Notes: a model not told the origin generated them from the sequence alone. A DNA stretch of 64,000 nt from Candidatus Latescibacterota bacterium (GCA_022827835.1 JAJEIO010000032.1:243748-307747), one strand, 5' to 3'; shown: positions 52,716-62,553, numbered from the stretch's first letter. Program-made: numbers and translations.

Positions 52716-53435
52716 ATGCGCCTCTGCGACTTTCCGATACTGACCTTCGACACCTACGGAACCCTGATCGACTGGGAGACGGGCATCTGGGATGCGCTGC
52801 AACCGCTCTGTTCGCGTCTGGCCGACCCGCCGACTCGCGAGGCAGCCCTCGCCGCCTTCGCGCAGGTGGAATCCGCCTGCCAAGCGGCAAATCCCGATCT
52901 GCTCTACGCCGACCTCTTGGCGGCTACCCATCGCACGCTAGCTCAGAATTGGGGCAGCGAACCCGACGAGTCTGAGAGCATACGTTTCGGCCAATCGGTC
53001 GGGGATTGGCCGGCCTTTGCCGACGCGGCCGAATCGCTCGCCTATCTGAAGCAGCACCACCGGCTGATCACCCTCACCAATTGCGACCGTGTCAGCTACA
53101 GGGGCAGTTCCGCCCGCCTCGGCGATCCTTGGGACGCGATCCTTACCGCTGAGGAGATCGGCTCGTACAAACCGTCGCTGGCTAACTTTGAATTCCTGCT
53201 CGCCCGGGTAGCCGCGGACTTCGGCGGCGATCCTGGAAGCATCCTGCACGTTGCGCAGAGCCTCTTCCACGACCACGTGCCAGCCAAGGCAATCGGACTG
53301 ACGACGGTGTGGATCGATCGGCGGGCGGGACACAGTGGCGGCGCGACAGCACCGCCACAGGAAGCGGTGGAACCGAATTTCCGTTTCAAAAGCATGGCGG
53401 AATTGGTCGTCCAGCACCGCGCCGAACGGGCCTGA
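52716..53435 (+). CDS. HAD-superfamily hydrolase, haloacid dehalogenase-like
   Basis: 239 residues. Motif I is ILTFDTYGTLIDWE, in which the second Asp is replaced by Tyr as in 2-haloacid dehalogenases. Motif II is LITLTNCDR, and motif III/IV lies around GSYKPSLANF and VAQSLFHDHVPA. It may be a dehalogenase or a phosphatase of that subgroup. Start ATG 52716 has no clear ribosome site. It lies 46 bp after the aldo/keto reductase. Confidence 0.85.
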   Translation: MRLCDFPILTFDTYGTLIDWETGIWDALQPLCSRLADPPTREAALAAFAQVESACQAANPDLLYADLLAATHRTLAQNWGSEPDESESIRFGQSVGDWPAFADAAESLAYLKQHHRLITLTNCDRVSYRGSSARLGDPWDAILTAEEIGSYKPSLANFEFLLARVAADFGGDPGSILHVAQSLFHDHVPAKAIGLTTVWIDRRAGHSGGATAPPQEAVEPNFRFKSMAELVVQHRAERA

Positions 53436-53514
53436 ATTCGCTCAGCGGCGTGTGGACGCCAGCGGTATGCGCCGCTAATTTCTTGGGAATCCTTTTGTCG
53501 GAGATCAAACCCCC

Positions 53515-54276
53515 ATGAGCACACCGCTCCACGGTCGCATCGCCTTAGTAACCGGCGCGGCTGGCGGCATTGGCCAAGCGATATGCCGCTCTTTGGCCGC
53601 CGAAGGCGCGACGGTCGCCCTGCATTACCACACGCAGAAGGAAGCGGCCCACGCGCTCTCCGCCGAACTGGGCGGGGCTGCCTTTGAAGCCGATATAACT
53701 GAGGCGGATGCCGCCCAGTCGCTGGTTGAGCGCGTGGTTGGAGAATTGGGTGGGTTGGATATTTTGGTCAATAACGCTGGCATCACTATCGGCGGGCAGT
53801 TCGTGGCCGATATGGCGTTGGCAGACTGGCACCGAGTGCTCGATGTCAACCTCAATAGCGTCCTCTACATGTGCAAGGCCGCTCTGCCACGGATGCGTGA
53901 GCGAGGCGGCGGATCAGTCATCAACATTGCCTCGAATGTGGTCAACACGCTGCCGGGCGGTGCGGCCGCGTATGCGACCACCAAGGCGGGGGTTGTGGCC
54001 TTGACGAAGGTGCTATCGAAAGAAGAAGCCGAGCACGGCATCCGCGTCAATGTGGTGTCGCCGGGGATCATCGACGCGGGGATGGGGAGTGGGGCGCTGG
54101 CGCGGCGGACGCCAGAGGTGCGGGCGCAATTTCTCAACAGCATTCCCATGCGTCGAGCCGGTGGTCCCGAAGAGGTGGCTGCGGTCGTGGTCTTTCTGGT
54201 GTCGCCAGCGGCTAGCTACGTAACGGGGCAGCACATAAGCGTCAACGGCGGCGACCGCACCGAGTCCTACCAATAG
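53515..54276 (+). CDS. Short-chain dehydrogenase/reductase (FabG-like)
   Basis: 253 residues; GGAG ten bases before the ATG. Cofactor motif VTGAAGGIGQAICRSLA, NNAG in ILVNNAGITIG, catalytic Ser near INIASNVV, and the YxxxK pair in AAYATTKAGVVALTK. The C terminus ITPVNGG-like HISVNGGDRTESYQ is typical. Probably a 3-oxoacyl or polyol dehydrogenase; substrate unknown. Confidence 0.9.
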   Translation: MSTPLHGRIALVTGAAGGIGQAICRSLAAEGATVALHYHTQKEAAHALSAELGGAAFEADITEADAAQSLVERVVGELGGLDILVNNAGITIGGQFVADMALADWHRVLDVNLNSVLYMCKAALPRMRERGGGSVINIASNVVNTLPGGAAAYATTKAGVVALTKVLSKEEAEHGIRVNVVSPGIIDAGMGSGALARRTPEVRAQFLNSIPMRRAGGPEEVAAVVVFLVSPAASYVTGQHISVNGGDRTESYQ

Positions 54277-54385
54277 GGTTAGACACCCAGCCTAACAGCC
54301 TATATATTAGGAAGATAGGCCCTTCTGGAATACAGGCGGGGATCGCTTCTACTGGTCTAAACGGCCTTACTTTAACTAAAAATTA

Positions 54386-56401
54386 ATGAAGTACTTGCTC
54401 ACTGGTGGCGGCACAGGTGGCCACGTGTATCCGGCCTTGGCCATTGCCAACGAAATTCGGCAGACGCGAGCAGACGCTGAATTCCTCTACGTGGGCCATC
54501 GAGACAGGCTGGATGCTTGGGTCGTGCCCGATCAGGGATACCGCATCCGCTTTGTGCGAGCCCGTTCCTTCCCGCGCACTCGCTCCCTTGTGCCCCTGCT
54601 GCGATTTGCCATCTCGCTCGCGATCGGGGTCATCCAAGGGGCGCTCATCCTCTTGCGCTACCGGCCGCAAATTATCATCAGTACGGGCGGTTTCGTCAGC
54701 GCGCCGGTGCTCTTCGCGCACGGTGTGCTGGTCAAGGTCGGCCTTTCTCGCGCCCGTGTCTTTATCTACGAGCCGAATGCCTATCCCGGGCTTTTGAACC
54801 AAGTTACTGGACGGCTAGCGCAGCGAATCGGGGTGGCGTTTGAGCAGGCGGGTCGCTGGTTTGACGCGGAGAAAGTGGCCGTGGTCGGCTATCCGGTGCG
54901 CCGCTCTTTTCTGCACCTCAATCGAACGGCCGCGCGGGAAAAATTGGGCATTGACCAAGGCCGCAAGGTCGTACTCGCCTTTGGTGGGTCGGGTGGTGCT
55001 AGGGCCATCAATGAGGCCGTGCTCGAAGCCTTGCCCCACTGGCAAGCGGCCGGGCTGGTGGTCATCCACGTCACAGGTCGCTACAAGGGGTCGGATTACG
55101 ACGCCGTGGCGGATACTGAGGCCGCTTTAACTGAGATGGGGATAGAGGGCGAAGGCGACTGGTATCGACGCCTTGATTACGCGGATGAGATCGCTGATCT
55201 GATCGCGGTAGCAGATCTGGTCATTTGCCGGTCGGGCGCAGGAACCCTCACCGAGATGGCAGTTAGTGGGACCCCCACGCTGATTGTGCCGCTGCCGACA
55301 TCGGCCGAAGACCATCAGGCGCTGAACGCGCGGGAGATGGAGCGGATAGGGGCTGCTCAGGTACTCTATCAGGAAGCGTTTTGGGACAATGCCTGCATCC
55401 ACAGCGGACTGGATGGCGAGAAGTTGGCGCAGCAGGTGCTGGCGTTGTGCGCCGACGAGGAGCGGTTGCAGGCCATGAGCGCGGCCGCCAAGACCATGCC
55501 CAAAACCAACAGCCTCGAACTGATTACGGCTGAGTTGGACAGCCTCATCGCAGGGCAGGAGCCGCCACCGTTGCGATTGGAGTCGTCCCCGGTCAAAAAA
55601 AGCGGCTTGCCGACTGAACCCAACGCCTTGCTGCGCTGGGTGCAAGCACGGGTCAAAGAGGTAGGTGGCGTGGCGGCAATGGAGCGCGGTGAACTGGCCT
55701 ATCTGCGCTATCAAGCCGATCGCCTGCTCACGTCTGAGGGTTGGTGTGAAATCCCGCTGGGGCGGCGCAATGTGGGCATCAAGCTCGTTGCGGTCTTAGA
55801 CTACCAAGAGCGGCTGCCCTTGCTGCTGCACATTCTCACCGACCGCACCCCGACCGGGTGGATGCACCGTCTTTGCGGCGGCGACTTTCGCCACGGAGGC
55901 ATTATACGCCGCAATGTCGTCGAACACGGCCTGCGCGGCTTGGGAGCGACCGACGCTCAGACCCGGGCCGCGCTGCTGAACGCGTTAGGGGCAGATCCCT
56001 ACTTTGAGGTGCGGGCGTGGGCGGCGCGGGCCCTCGGCGAGTTGTTTGCCGTTGATGGTGATATCGAAAGCTCGCTCTTTGCAGCCCTTGACGATAGTGC
56101 GCCAGAAGTAATCGTCCAAGCCCTGAGTGCCCTCGGGAAAATAAGTCGCAATCCCGACCTGCTAGCGCGGCTGCGTCGCTTTTATCTGCACTCGAACTGG
56201 CAGATTCGCGAACAGGTCGTGCTGGTGTTGATCGAATTTTTGCAGCGCGGCGTTTTGGAGCCTACTCAATTGGAGCGCGATCTCGACCAAGTTTTGATTT
56301 CGATGCCTTATTTCAAGCCGGAGTTTCCCCTCGGTACGCACCTGCGCCAATTGGCCGATCTCGTGCGCGCCGACCAGCCCCTAGCCGCTTCGCAGCGATG
56401 A
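54386..56401 (+). CDS. MurG-like UDP-GlcNAc glycosyltransferase fused to HEAT-repeat domain
   Basis: 671 residues. The first 390 form a MurG: GGGTGGHVYPALAIANEIR, TGGFVSAPVLFAHG, FGGSGGARAINEAV, and the donor-binding CRSGAGTLTEMAVSGTPTLI with EDHQALNAREM. The rest consists of helical HEAT-like repeats, for example RAALLNALGADPYFEVRAWA and VIVQALSALGKISRN. The fusion is unusual, since MurG is about 360 residues. The stop overlaps an MraY-like gene by 4 bp, as if they make a membrane lipid-linked disaccharide together. No ribosome site precedes the start (TTAACTAAAAATTAATG). Confidence 0.87.
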   Translation: MKYLLTGGGTGGHVYPALAIANEIRQTRADAEFLYVGHRDRLDAWVVPDQGYRIRFVRARSFPRTRSLVPLLRFAISLAIGVIQGALILLRYRPQIIISTGGFVSAPVLFAHGVLVKVGLSRARVFIYEPNAYPGLLNQVTGRLAQRIGVAFEQAGRWFDAEKVAVVGYPVRRSFLHLNRTAAREKLGIDQGRKVVLAFGGSGGARAINEAVLEALPHWQAAGLVVIHVTGRYKGSDYDAVADTEAALTEMGIEGEGDWYRRLDYADEIADLIAVADLVICRSGAGTLTEMAVSGTPTLIVPLPTSAEDHQALNAREMERIGAAQVLYQEAFWDNACIHSGLDGEKLAQQVLALCADEERLQAMSAAAKTMPKTNSLELITAELDSLIAGQEPPPLRLESSPVKKSGLPTEPNALLRWVQARVKEVGGVAAMERGELAYLRYQADRLLTSEGWCEIPLGRRNVGIKLVAVLDYQERLPLLLHILTDRTPTGWMHRLCGGDFRHGGIIRRNVVEHGLRGLGATDAQTRAALLNALGADPYFEVRAWAARALGELFAVDGDIESSLFAALDDSAPEVIVQALSALGKISRNPDLLARLRRFYLHSNWQIREQVVLVLIEFLQRGVLEPTQLERDLDQVLISMPYFKPEFPLGTHLRQLADLVRADQPLAASQR

Positions 56402-57504
56402 TCTATTACCTCGGAATTTACCTGCAAGATGCTGTCGAGACCTTGTCGTTTTTGCGCTTGGTCGATTCGATCATCTTTCGCGCGCTCTGCGGCGCGATCA
56501 CCTCGTTGATCTTCACCATTCTCTGCGGGGGGCGGGTCATCCTCTACTTCTACGGTCGCGGGCACCGCGATATGCCCCGCGACTATCTCAATTTTGAAGC
56601 GGCTAGCAACCAAGCCAAAACCTACGGTGGTGGCCTAATCGTCGCCGCGATCTTGATCAGCGTCGGCTTGTGGTGTAAGCTGCACAGCCTCTTCGTGCTG
56701 TTCTGCGTGGGTGCGATTGTCTGGTTTGCCGCGCTTGGCTGGATTGACGACTTCCTCAAGGTGCGCTATCGCTCTAGCGACCGCGGGCTGTCCGAGAAGG
56801 CCAAGTTGGCGCTGCAAGTAGCCTTTGGGATGGCGTTTGGCACCGCGTACGTCACGCAAGCTCTCCCAGCCGAGTCGGCGGGTTTGGCGACCCAGCTTTA
56901 TCTGCCCTTTTTCAAAAATCCGGTGCTCGATCTTTCGTGGGGCTATGTGCCTTTTATCGCCTTTACGGTGACGGCCATTTCCAACTCGGTCAATCTCGCC
57001 GACGGGATTGACGGCTTGGCTATTGTGCCGACTGCTTTTGTCATGGCCGTCTTCGGGGTGTTCGCTTACGTGTCCAGCCACGCTGAGATCGCGGAGTTTC
57101 TGATCTTTCCCTTTATGCCGGGCGTGGGGGAAGTCGCCATAATCTGCTCCATCGTCTTTGGGGCCTGCCTCGGCTTTTTGTGGTTCAATTCCTATCCGGC
57201 CAACGTCATCATGGGCGATACCGGATCCATGGCGCTAGGCGGCTTGTTGGGCACGGTCGCCGTCTTGGTCAAACAGGAGTTCCTCTTCCTAATCGTCGGG
57301 GGAATCTTCGTCGGCGAGACCTTGTCGGTGGTGATACAGGAAAAGATCGGCATCCGGTGGTTGGGGCGGCGCTTTTTCACCCGCTCGCCAATTCACCACC
57401 ACTTCCAACAGCGCGGCTTGGCCGACACCAAGATCGTCATTCGCTTCTGGATCGTGGCTGGCATTTTGGCACTGTGCGGCTTGGCGACACTCAAGATCCG
57501 CTAG
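56398..57504 (+). CDS. MraY-like phospho-N-acetylmuramoyl-pentapeptide transferase
   Basis: 368 residues with about 10 membrane helices. Family catalytic loops are clear: GWIDDFLKVRY (Asp pair), NSVNLADGIDGLA, SYPANVIMGDTGSMALGG and SPIHHHFQQRG. It transfers a phospho-sugar to undecaprenyl phosphate, the first membrane step of peptidoglycan synthesis, and precedes MurG in the pathway. In this window no other dcw genes are present, so it is either a dispersed peptidoglycan gene or a second copy. It overlaps the MurG-HEAT gene by 4 bp. Confidence 0.92.
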   Translation: MIYYLGIYLQDAVETLSFLRLVDSIIFRALCGAITSLIFTILCGGRVILYFYGRGHRDMPRDYLNFEAASNQAKTYGGGLIVAAILISVGLWCKLHSLFVLFCVGAIVWFAALGWIDDFLKVRYRSSDRGLSEKAKLALQVAFGMAFGTAYVTQALPAESAGLATQLYLPFFKNPVLDLSWGYVPFIAFTVTAISNSVNLADGIDGLAIVPTAFVMAVFGVFAYVSSHAEIAEFLIFPFMPGVGEVAIICSIVFGACLGFLWFNSYPANVIMGDTGSMALGGLLGTVAVLVKQEFLFLIVGGIFVGETLSVVIQEKIGIRWLGRRFFTRSPIHHHFQQRGLADTKIVIRFWIVAGILALCGLATLKIR

Positions 57505-57974
57505 CTTGCTAAGAGGCCGTAGGTGCAGAGGAGGACGATGACCGCGCCTAGCAGAAAAGCCACGGAGGTAGGAAGCGGCACGGGCTGGCGGTGGCACTCG
57601 CGCTGATAGTGGCCGTATTCAGCCGCCAAGATGCTGTAGCTGGAAACGAGCGCGGCGATGAGGCCCGCGATGAAGCAGGTAATGACTACAGGATCGGTCG
57701 AGAACGCACGGGCGATGCTAGCGGCATAGGCACCAATGTTGAGCAGCAGGCGGCGCGTCTTTGTCAGCAAGCCGTAGAGTACGAGCCCCACGCAGAACGA
57801 GCCGACGACCAGCGCCGCGAAGATCGACAGCCAGTCGCGCGCGCCAGAGAGCGCTAAGAGGCCCGTGCCAATGAGCAGGTGGAGCCATATCCCGACATAA
57901 GCGTAGAAGAAGGACGCGCGTCTAAACGGCGCGTGCCCCATTAGATAGTGGGCAAAGGTAATGGACTTGGGCAT
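57501..57974 (-). CDS. Hypothetical four-helix membrane protein
   Basis: 157 residues with four hydrophobic helices (for example YVGIWLHLLIGTGLLAL, SIFAALVVGSFCVGLVLYG and VAFLLGAVIVLLCTYGLL). No family is recognised. It lies between the convergent mraY-like gene and divergent recG, overlapping the mraY stop by 4 bp. Confidence 0.6.
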   Translation of the reverse strand: MPKSITFAHYLMGHAPFRRASFFYAYVGIWLHLLIGTGLLALSGARDWLSIFAALVVGSFCVGLVLYGLLTKTRRLLLNIGAYAASIARAFSTDPVVITCFIAGLIAALVSSYSILAAEYGHYQRECHRQPVPLPTSVAFLLGAVIVLLCTYGLLAS

Positions 57975-58030
57975 GGCAATATGCGGCCAAAGATAGGCCG
58001 CAGCCCGGTCGCGTCAACGCATGGCCAATC

Positions 58031-60034
58031 ATGGAAATTCTGTCCATCCCCATTGAAAAAGTCAAAGGCGTAGGGGCCAAACGCGCGTCTGCGCTCAAAG
58101 ATGCAGAGATTCTGACGCTGGGCGATTTATTGTACTACCTGCCGCGCCGCTACCTCGACCGCTCACAGATTTTGCCCATGGCCCGGGCACCAATCGGCCA
58201 AGAGGTGACCCTCATCGGCCAAGTGCGCCAGACGCGCTTCATTCCTGGGCCGCGGCCTCGCTTTGTGATGGTGGTCGCCGACGAGACCGACGATATCACC
58301 TGCACCTTTTTTCAGGGGGGGCGCTACTTGCAGCGCAACTTTGCCGTCGGCGACGAGTTGGCCATAAGCGGCAAGATCGATCTGTTCCAAGGGCGGCGGC
58401 AGATGGTGCATCCCGAATACGAATTCCTACTTGGGGAGGAGCGGCTTCACACGGGCGTGGTCGTGCCGCTCTATACGACCAGTGCCGATATGAAGGAACG
58501 CGGCCTGCGCAGCCGGGGGTTCCGCCGCTTGATAAGCGAGGCACTGGATACCTTTGCCGAGCGGATCGAAGACGATCTGCCCGCGGCCTTGCGGCAGCGC
58601 TTGGGCCTTGCAGAGTTGGGCATTAGTCTGCGCCAAGTGCATTTTCCCGTCAGTCTCGCCGAAGCGGAGCGCGCACGCCAGCGCTTGGCCTTTGGCGAGC
58701 TTTTTGCCTTCCAACTGCGCTTGGCGCGGCGGCGCAAAAAAAACCGCGAGCAGGCCGACGGCATTGCCTTCGCGCCCAGCGAAAAACTGGTGCCCGCCCT
58801 GTGGGATTCGCTGCCGTTTGCCCCGACGCGCGCCCAACTCCGAGTCGTCGCCGAAATCGCCGCGCAGATGCAGCGCCCCCAAGTTATGAATCGCCTCGTC
58901 CAAGGCGACGTCGGCTCGGGCAAGACCTTGGTGGGCCTGTGCGCGATGCTGACAGCCGTGGAGAACGGCTATCAAGCGGCGATGATGGCCCCGACCGAGA
59001 TCCTCGCCGAGCAACACTTTTTCAACATCCAAGCCCTTGTCGAGCCTCTCGGCCTGACGGTGGTATTCCTCAAGGGTGCCCAGCGCAAGACACTTCGGCA
59101 GGAGCTGTTGACGGCCATTGAAAGCGGCGCGGCCCACATTGCGGTGGGCACTCACGCGTTGATTCAGGAGCAGGTGCAATTTGCCCGCTTGGGGCTGGCG
59201 GTCATCGACGAGCAGCACCGCTTTGGGGTCGTGCAGCGCGGCGCGCTCTACAAGAAGGGCGCAAAGCCCGATTTGCTGGTGATGACGGCCACGCCTATTC
59301 CGCGCACCCTAGCTCTGACTCTGTACGGCGAGTTGGACGTGTCGGTCATTGACGAGTTGCCCCCCGGGCGCAAACCGATCCGCACGGCCCTGCGCGGCGA
59401 GGACCGCCGCGAGGCGATCTTTGAGTTTGCCGGCGATCAGGTGCGCCAAGGGCGGCAAGTGTACGTGGTGTACCCACTGATCGAAGAGTCGGAAAAGATG
59501 GATTACAAATCCGCGGTCGAAGCCTACGACGAGTTGCGCTACGGCCCGTTGGCCGAGTTCACCGTGGCCTTGTTGCACGGACGCATGGCAGCCGAAGAAA
59601 AGGCCGCGGTCATGGAGAATTTTAAGCAAAACCGGGTCCAGGTCTTGGTCTGCACCACGGTCGTCGAGGTCGGGGTGGATGTGCCCAATTCCACGGTGAT
59701 GATTATCGAACACGCCGAGCGCTTCGGCTTGGCGCAATTGCACCAGTTGCGCGGCCGCGTGGGGCGCGGTGGGGAGCAGTCGTTTTGCATTCTCATTAGC
59801 TACGCTCACGCTGGGGCCGAGTTGGCGGATTCACGCGAGCGGCTCCAGACCATGGAGCGCACCCAAGACGGCTTTGAGATCGCGGAAAAGGATTTGCAAC
59901 TGCGCGGCCCCGGCGAGTTCTTCGGCGTGCGCCAAGCCGGGATGCCCATATTTAAGGCGGCGGATTTGGTCGCCGACGGAGACTTGCTGCAAAGCGCGCG
60001 CGAAGAAGCCATGCGGATTGTAGCCAACGAATAG
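58031..60034 (+). CDS. recG: ATP-dependent DNA helicase RecG
   Basis: 667 residues (usual RecG is about 690). The OB/wedge domain occupies the first third (TLIGQVRQTRFIPGPRPRFV). SF2 motifs: RLVQGDVGSGKTLVGLCAML (about 290-310), MAPTEILAEQH, VIDEQHRFGVVQR, MTATPIPRTLALTLYG, and the C-terminal RecG-type RGRVGRGGEQSFCIL with GEFFGVRQAGMP. It remodels stalled replication forks and recombination intermediates. No clear ribosome site; the ATG at 58031 is preceded by an out-of-frame ATG. Confidence 0.95.
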   Translation: MEILSIPIEKVKGVGAKRASALKDAEILTLGDLLYYLPRRYLDRSQILPMARAPIGQEVTLIGQVRQTRFIPGPRPRFVMVVADETDDITCTFFQGGRYLQRNFAVGDELAISGKIDLFQGRRQMVHPEYEFLLGEERLHTGVVVPLYTTSADMKERGLRSRGFRRLISEALDTFAERIEDDLPAALRQRLGLAELGISLRQVHFPVSLAEAERARQRLAFGELFAFQLRLARRRKKNREQADGIAFAPSEKLVPALWDSLPFAPTRAQLRVVAEIAAQMQRPQVMNRLVQGDVGSGKTLVGLCAMLTAVENGYQAAMMAPTEILAEQHFFNIQALVEPLGLTVVFLKGAQRKTLRQELLTAIESGAAHIAVGTHALIQEQVQFARLGLAVIDEQHRFGVVQRGALYKKGAKPDLLVMTATPIPRTLALTLYGELDVSVIDELPPGRKPIRTALRGEDRREAIFEFAGDQVRQGRQVYVVYPLIEESEKMDYKSAVEAYDELRYGPLAEFTVALLHGRMAAEEKAAVMENFKQNRVQVLVCTTVVEVGVDVPNSTVMIIEHAERFGLAQLHQLRGRVGRGGEQSFCILISYAHAGAELADSRERLQTMERTQDGFEIAEKDLQLRGPGEFFGVRQAGMPIFKAADLVADGDLLQSAREEAMRIVANE

Positions 60035-60051
60035 GATATGCTATAGTAATC

Positions 60052-60081
60052 CGCAGATAGACGCAGATGGACGCAGAACGG
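60052..60081 (+). repeat. Short tandem repeat, 10-bp unit CGCAGATNGA
   Basis: Units at 60052-60061, 60062-60071 and a degenerate third at 60072-60081 stand in the 100-bp gap between recG and the aminotransferase gene. Longer arrays of this kind occur between genes in many uncultured genomes; here it is only a remnant. Confidence 0.5.
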
Positions 60082-60134
60082 TATTGCCAAGACAAGCCGT
60101 CGCTCGAATCGTTCAACTCATTCAGGATAGCCAT

Positions 60135-61265
60135 ATGAAAAGCGAAAGTCTCATTCCGCCCGCGGATTTTGTCGGGCTCGACGCGGTAACCCATCTCTGT
60201 ACGGGGGGCGAAGCTCCTTGGCTAAAAGGGCAGGATGCGATCTACGCGGAGTTTACCAAGGACAAAAGCGCTGGCGACCGCGGTCGGCGCGCCATCTATG
60301 CTCGCGGCGAGCGCTGCCGCCAGCGCATGGGACAGTTGTGGGGCGTTCCAGATGAGCGGATCGCCTTTACGCCGTCAGCGGCTGAAGGCATGGCTTGGTT
60401 AGCGCGGGGTTTGGACTGGCGGCCGGGCGACAACGTGGTCACCACCAACTTGGAATTTCCCTCGGTGGCGTACAATTGGCGCAACGTGTGCCGGCAAGGG
60501 GTCGAACTGCGGCTGGTGCCGCATTGCGACTGGTTGGTGCGGGAGGAAGATTTGTTGGCCGCGGTCGATGAGCGCACTCGGGTCTTGGCCGTGAGTCAAG
60601 TCAGCTTCTACACAGGGCAAAACCTCGATGTCGAACAGTTAGCGGACGGGCTTGCCGGAAGCGATGTGCTCTTGGCGGTCGATGCGACTCACGCTGCGGG
60701 CGCGGTTGCCGTACCAGCCGCGTGTACTGACTTGTGCGTTAGTTCGTGCTACAAGTGGCTGTTGGCGACGCACGGGGTCGCGCCGTGTTATCTGAGCCAT
60801 CGGGCCGAGGCGCAAGTGCGCTCTACGGCCTTTGGCTGGCGCAACTTGGCGGTGTGGCCGGCCCAAGGGGCTGTGCGCGCACCGGATGCCGACGAAAAGC
60901 CGATGCCCGATAAGATGGAGCCGGGCAATCCAGCCATGGTGGCGGTGCTCTACCTCGACTACGCCTTGGGACGGCTATTGGACGTGGGGATTGAGCGGAT
61001 AGAGGAGCACAACCGCGACTTGTCGGAACAAATCAGCTCCGGGCTGGCGCGTCTCGGGCGGCAGGTTATTTCGCCGAGTGCGCGGTCGCAGCGGTCGGGC
61101 AATACCTGTTTTGCAGACGACGACGCGCACGGGTTGTGTGAGGCTCTCGCTGATCGGGGAGTGTTGGTGTGGGGGGAATACGGGCGGGTGCGGGTCTCCG
61201 GGCATTTGTATAACAGTAGTGAGGATGTGGAGCAGTTTCTAGCGGTTCTCGCCAAATTGGTATAG
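60135..61265 (+). CDS. Class V aminotransferase family PLP enzyme
   Basis: 376 residues from ATG 60135 with AGGA upstream; the frame to 60084 is unneeded. Motifs: AFTPSAAEGMAWLARGLDW, the PLP Asp/His in LLAVDATHAAGAV and the Schiff-base lysine in LCVSSCYKWLLATHG. It resembles cysteine desulfurase-like or isopenicillin-epimerase-like members. SufS/IscS catalytic Cys and sulfur-carrier partners are not visible, so an epimerase or lyase is as likely. Confidence 0.85.
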   Translation: MKSESLIPPADFVGLDAVTHLCTGGEAPWLKGQDAIYAEFTKDKSAGDRGRRAIYARGERCRQRMGQLWGVPDERIAFTPSAAEGMAWLARGLDWRPGDNVVTTNLEFPSVAYNWRNVCRQGVELRLVPHCDWLVREEDLLAAVDERTRVLAVSQVSFYTGQNLDVEQLADGLAGSDVLLAVDATHAAGAVAVPAACTDLCVSSCYKWLLATHGVAPCYLSHRAEAQVRSTAFGWRNLAVWPAQGAVRAPDADEKPMPDKMEPGNPAMVAVLYLDYALGRLLDVGIERIEEHNRDLSEQISSGLARLGRQVISPSARSQRSGNTCFADDDAHGLCEALADRGVLVWGEYGRVRVSGHLYNSSEDVEQFLAVLAKLV

Positions 61266-61266
61266 G

Positions 61267-61272
61267 TATAAT
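61267..61272 (+). promoter_or_regulatory. Possible -10 box of the AlbA-type gene
   Basis: A consensus TATAAT lies 59 bases before the start codon in the 65-bp gap. No convincing -35 hexamer is seen at the right distance, so this remains tentative. Confidence 0.3.
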
Positions 61273-61330
61273 AGTGAGGTGAAGACGAGACACCTAGGCC
61301 GCTAAGAAGGTAAAAAGGAAAACAAAACAG

Positions 61331-62548
61331 ATGATTGCTGCTGATCTATCCCGTCGCATCCGCCTCGGCGAGGACTCGACGTTGGAACTCAAGCGCGTCG
61401 TGCTGTCCGGCGACCGCGTTACCAGTCCGCATCGAAACGAGTTTGCCGACGAACTCGCCGCCTTTGCCAATAGCCGGGGCGGAACTCTCGTCTTGGGAGT
61501 GGACGACGCGACCCGTGAGGTCTTGGGTATCCCTTTGGAGGGCTTGGATGCGGTCGAAGGTTGGGTGCGCGAAATCTGCAACGATTCGGTGAACCCCGCA
61601 CTCAGCGTTGACATCCGCAAGCTGGAATTACCGGATGCCGCCGGGACGCCCGTTCCGGTCATTTGCATCGATATTGCCCGCAGCCTATTCGTCCACAAGA
61701 GTCCGGGTGGCTACTTCCGTAGGATCGGTAGCTCAAAGCGCGAAATGGCCGCCGAGTTTTTGGCGCGGCTCTTTCAAGAGCGTAGCCAGAGCCGCGTGAT
61801 CCGCTTCGACGAATCGGTTGTTCCCCGCACCTTGCCAGAGCATCTCGACGAGGAATTGACGCGCCGGTTTCTCCGCGAAGACGCCGAGTTGACTGAGGAC
61901 ACGTTGCACAAGCTCCGCATCGTCGCTGCCGACGAGGAAGATGTCGTACGCCTCACACTCGCCGGCGTTCTGCTGTGCACACGGGAGCCGCAACGATGGA
62001 TGCCTCACGCATATATACAAGCCGTCAGTTATGCAGGAGAGCGGACGGATGTCAACTATCAGACCGACGCTCGCGATATTGAAGGGCCTCTTGACGAGCA
62101 GGTTGCGGAAGCGTTGCACTTCGTGCGGCGGAACATGCTGGTGCGAGCGACCAAAGTAACGGCCCGGGTCGATCAGCCGCAGTTCAGCGAGCGGGCCGTG
62201 TTTGAGGCACTCGTCAACGCCGTGGCTCATCGGGACTATTCGGTGGGGGGTTCGCGGGTGCGTCTGCACATGTTCGGGGATCGCCTTGAGCTATACGTCC
62301 CCGGTGCCTTGGCGAATACGCTCTCGCCGGACAGCCTGCACCTGAGGCAATCCAATCGCAATGAACTTATCGTGTCTTTATTGGCGCGTTGTCCCGCACC
62401 GGCCGGTCTTGGACGAACGCACTTAATGGATCGACGCGGCGATGGGGTGCCGATTATCCGCGAAGAGTGCCAGCAGCTCGCGGGCCGTCTCCCCGAGTAC
62501 AGCCTGATTGACGACAGCGAGTTGCGATTGGTGATTTGGGCAGCATAG
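61331..62548 (+). CDS. AlbA_2/Schlafen-type ATP-binding transcriptional regulator-like protein
   Basis: 405 residues, AAAGGAAA before the ATG. The N-terminal AlbA_2 domain contains RLGEDSTLELKRVVLSG and EFADELAAFANSRGGTLVLG. The C-terminal half has the HATPase_c_4 pattern: FEALVNAVAHRDYSVGGSRV followed by RLELYVPGAL and a GLGRT-like LGRTHLMDRRGDG. Such proteins are called putative regulators or RecG-like helicases, but no helicase motor is present. Their biological role is unknown; some are found near defence genes. Confidence 0.83.
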   Translation: MIAADLSRRIRLGEDSTLELKRVVLSGDRVTSPHRNEFADELAAFANSRGGTLVLGVDDATREVLGIPLEGLDAVEGWVREICNDSVNPALSVDIRKLELPDAAGTPVPVICIDIARSLFVHKSPGGYFRRIGSSKREMAAEFLARLFQERSQSRVIRFDESVVPRTLPEHLDEELTRRFLREDAELTEDTLHKLRIVAADEEDVVRLTLAGVLLCTREPQRWMPHAYIQAVSYAGERTDVNYQTDARDIEGPLDEQVAEALHFVRRNMLVRATKVTARVDQPQFSERAVFEALVNAVAHRDYSVGGSRVRLHMFGDRLELYVPGALANTLSPDSLHLRQSNRNELIVSLLARCPAPAGLGRTHLMDRRGDGVPIIREECQQLAGRLPEYSLIDDSELRLVIWAA

Positions 62549-62553
62549 CCCGA

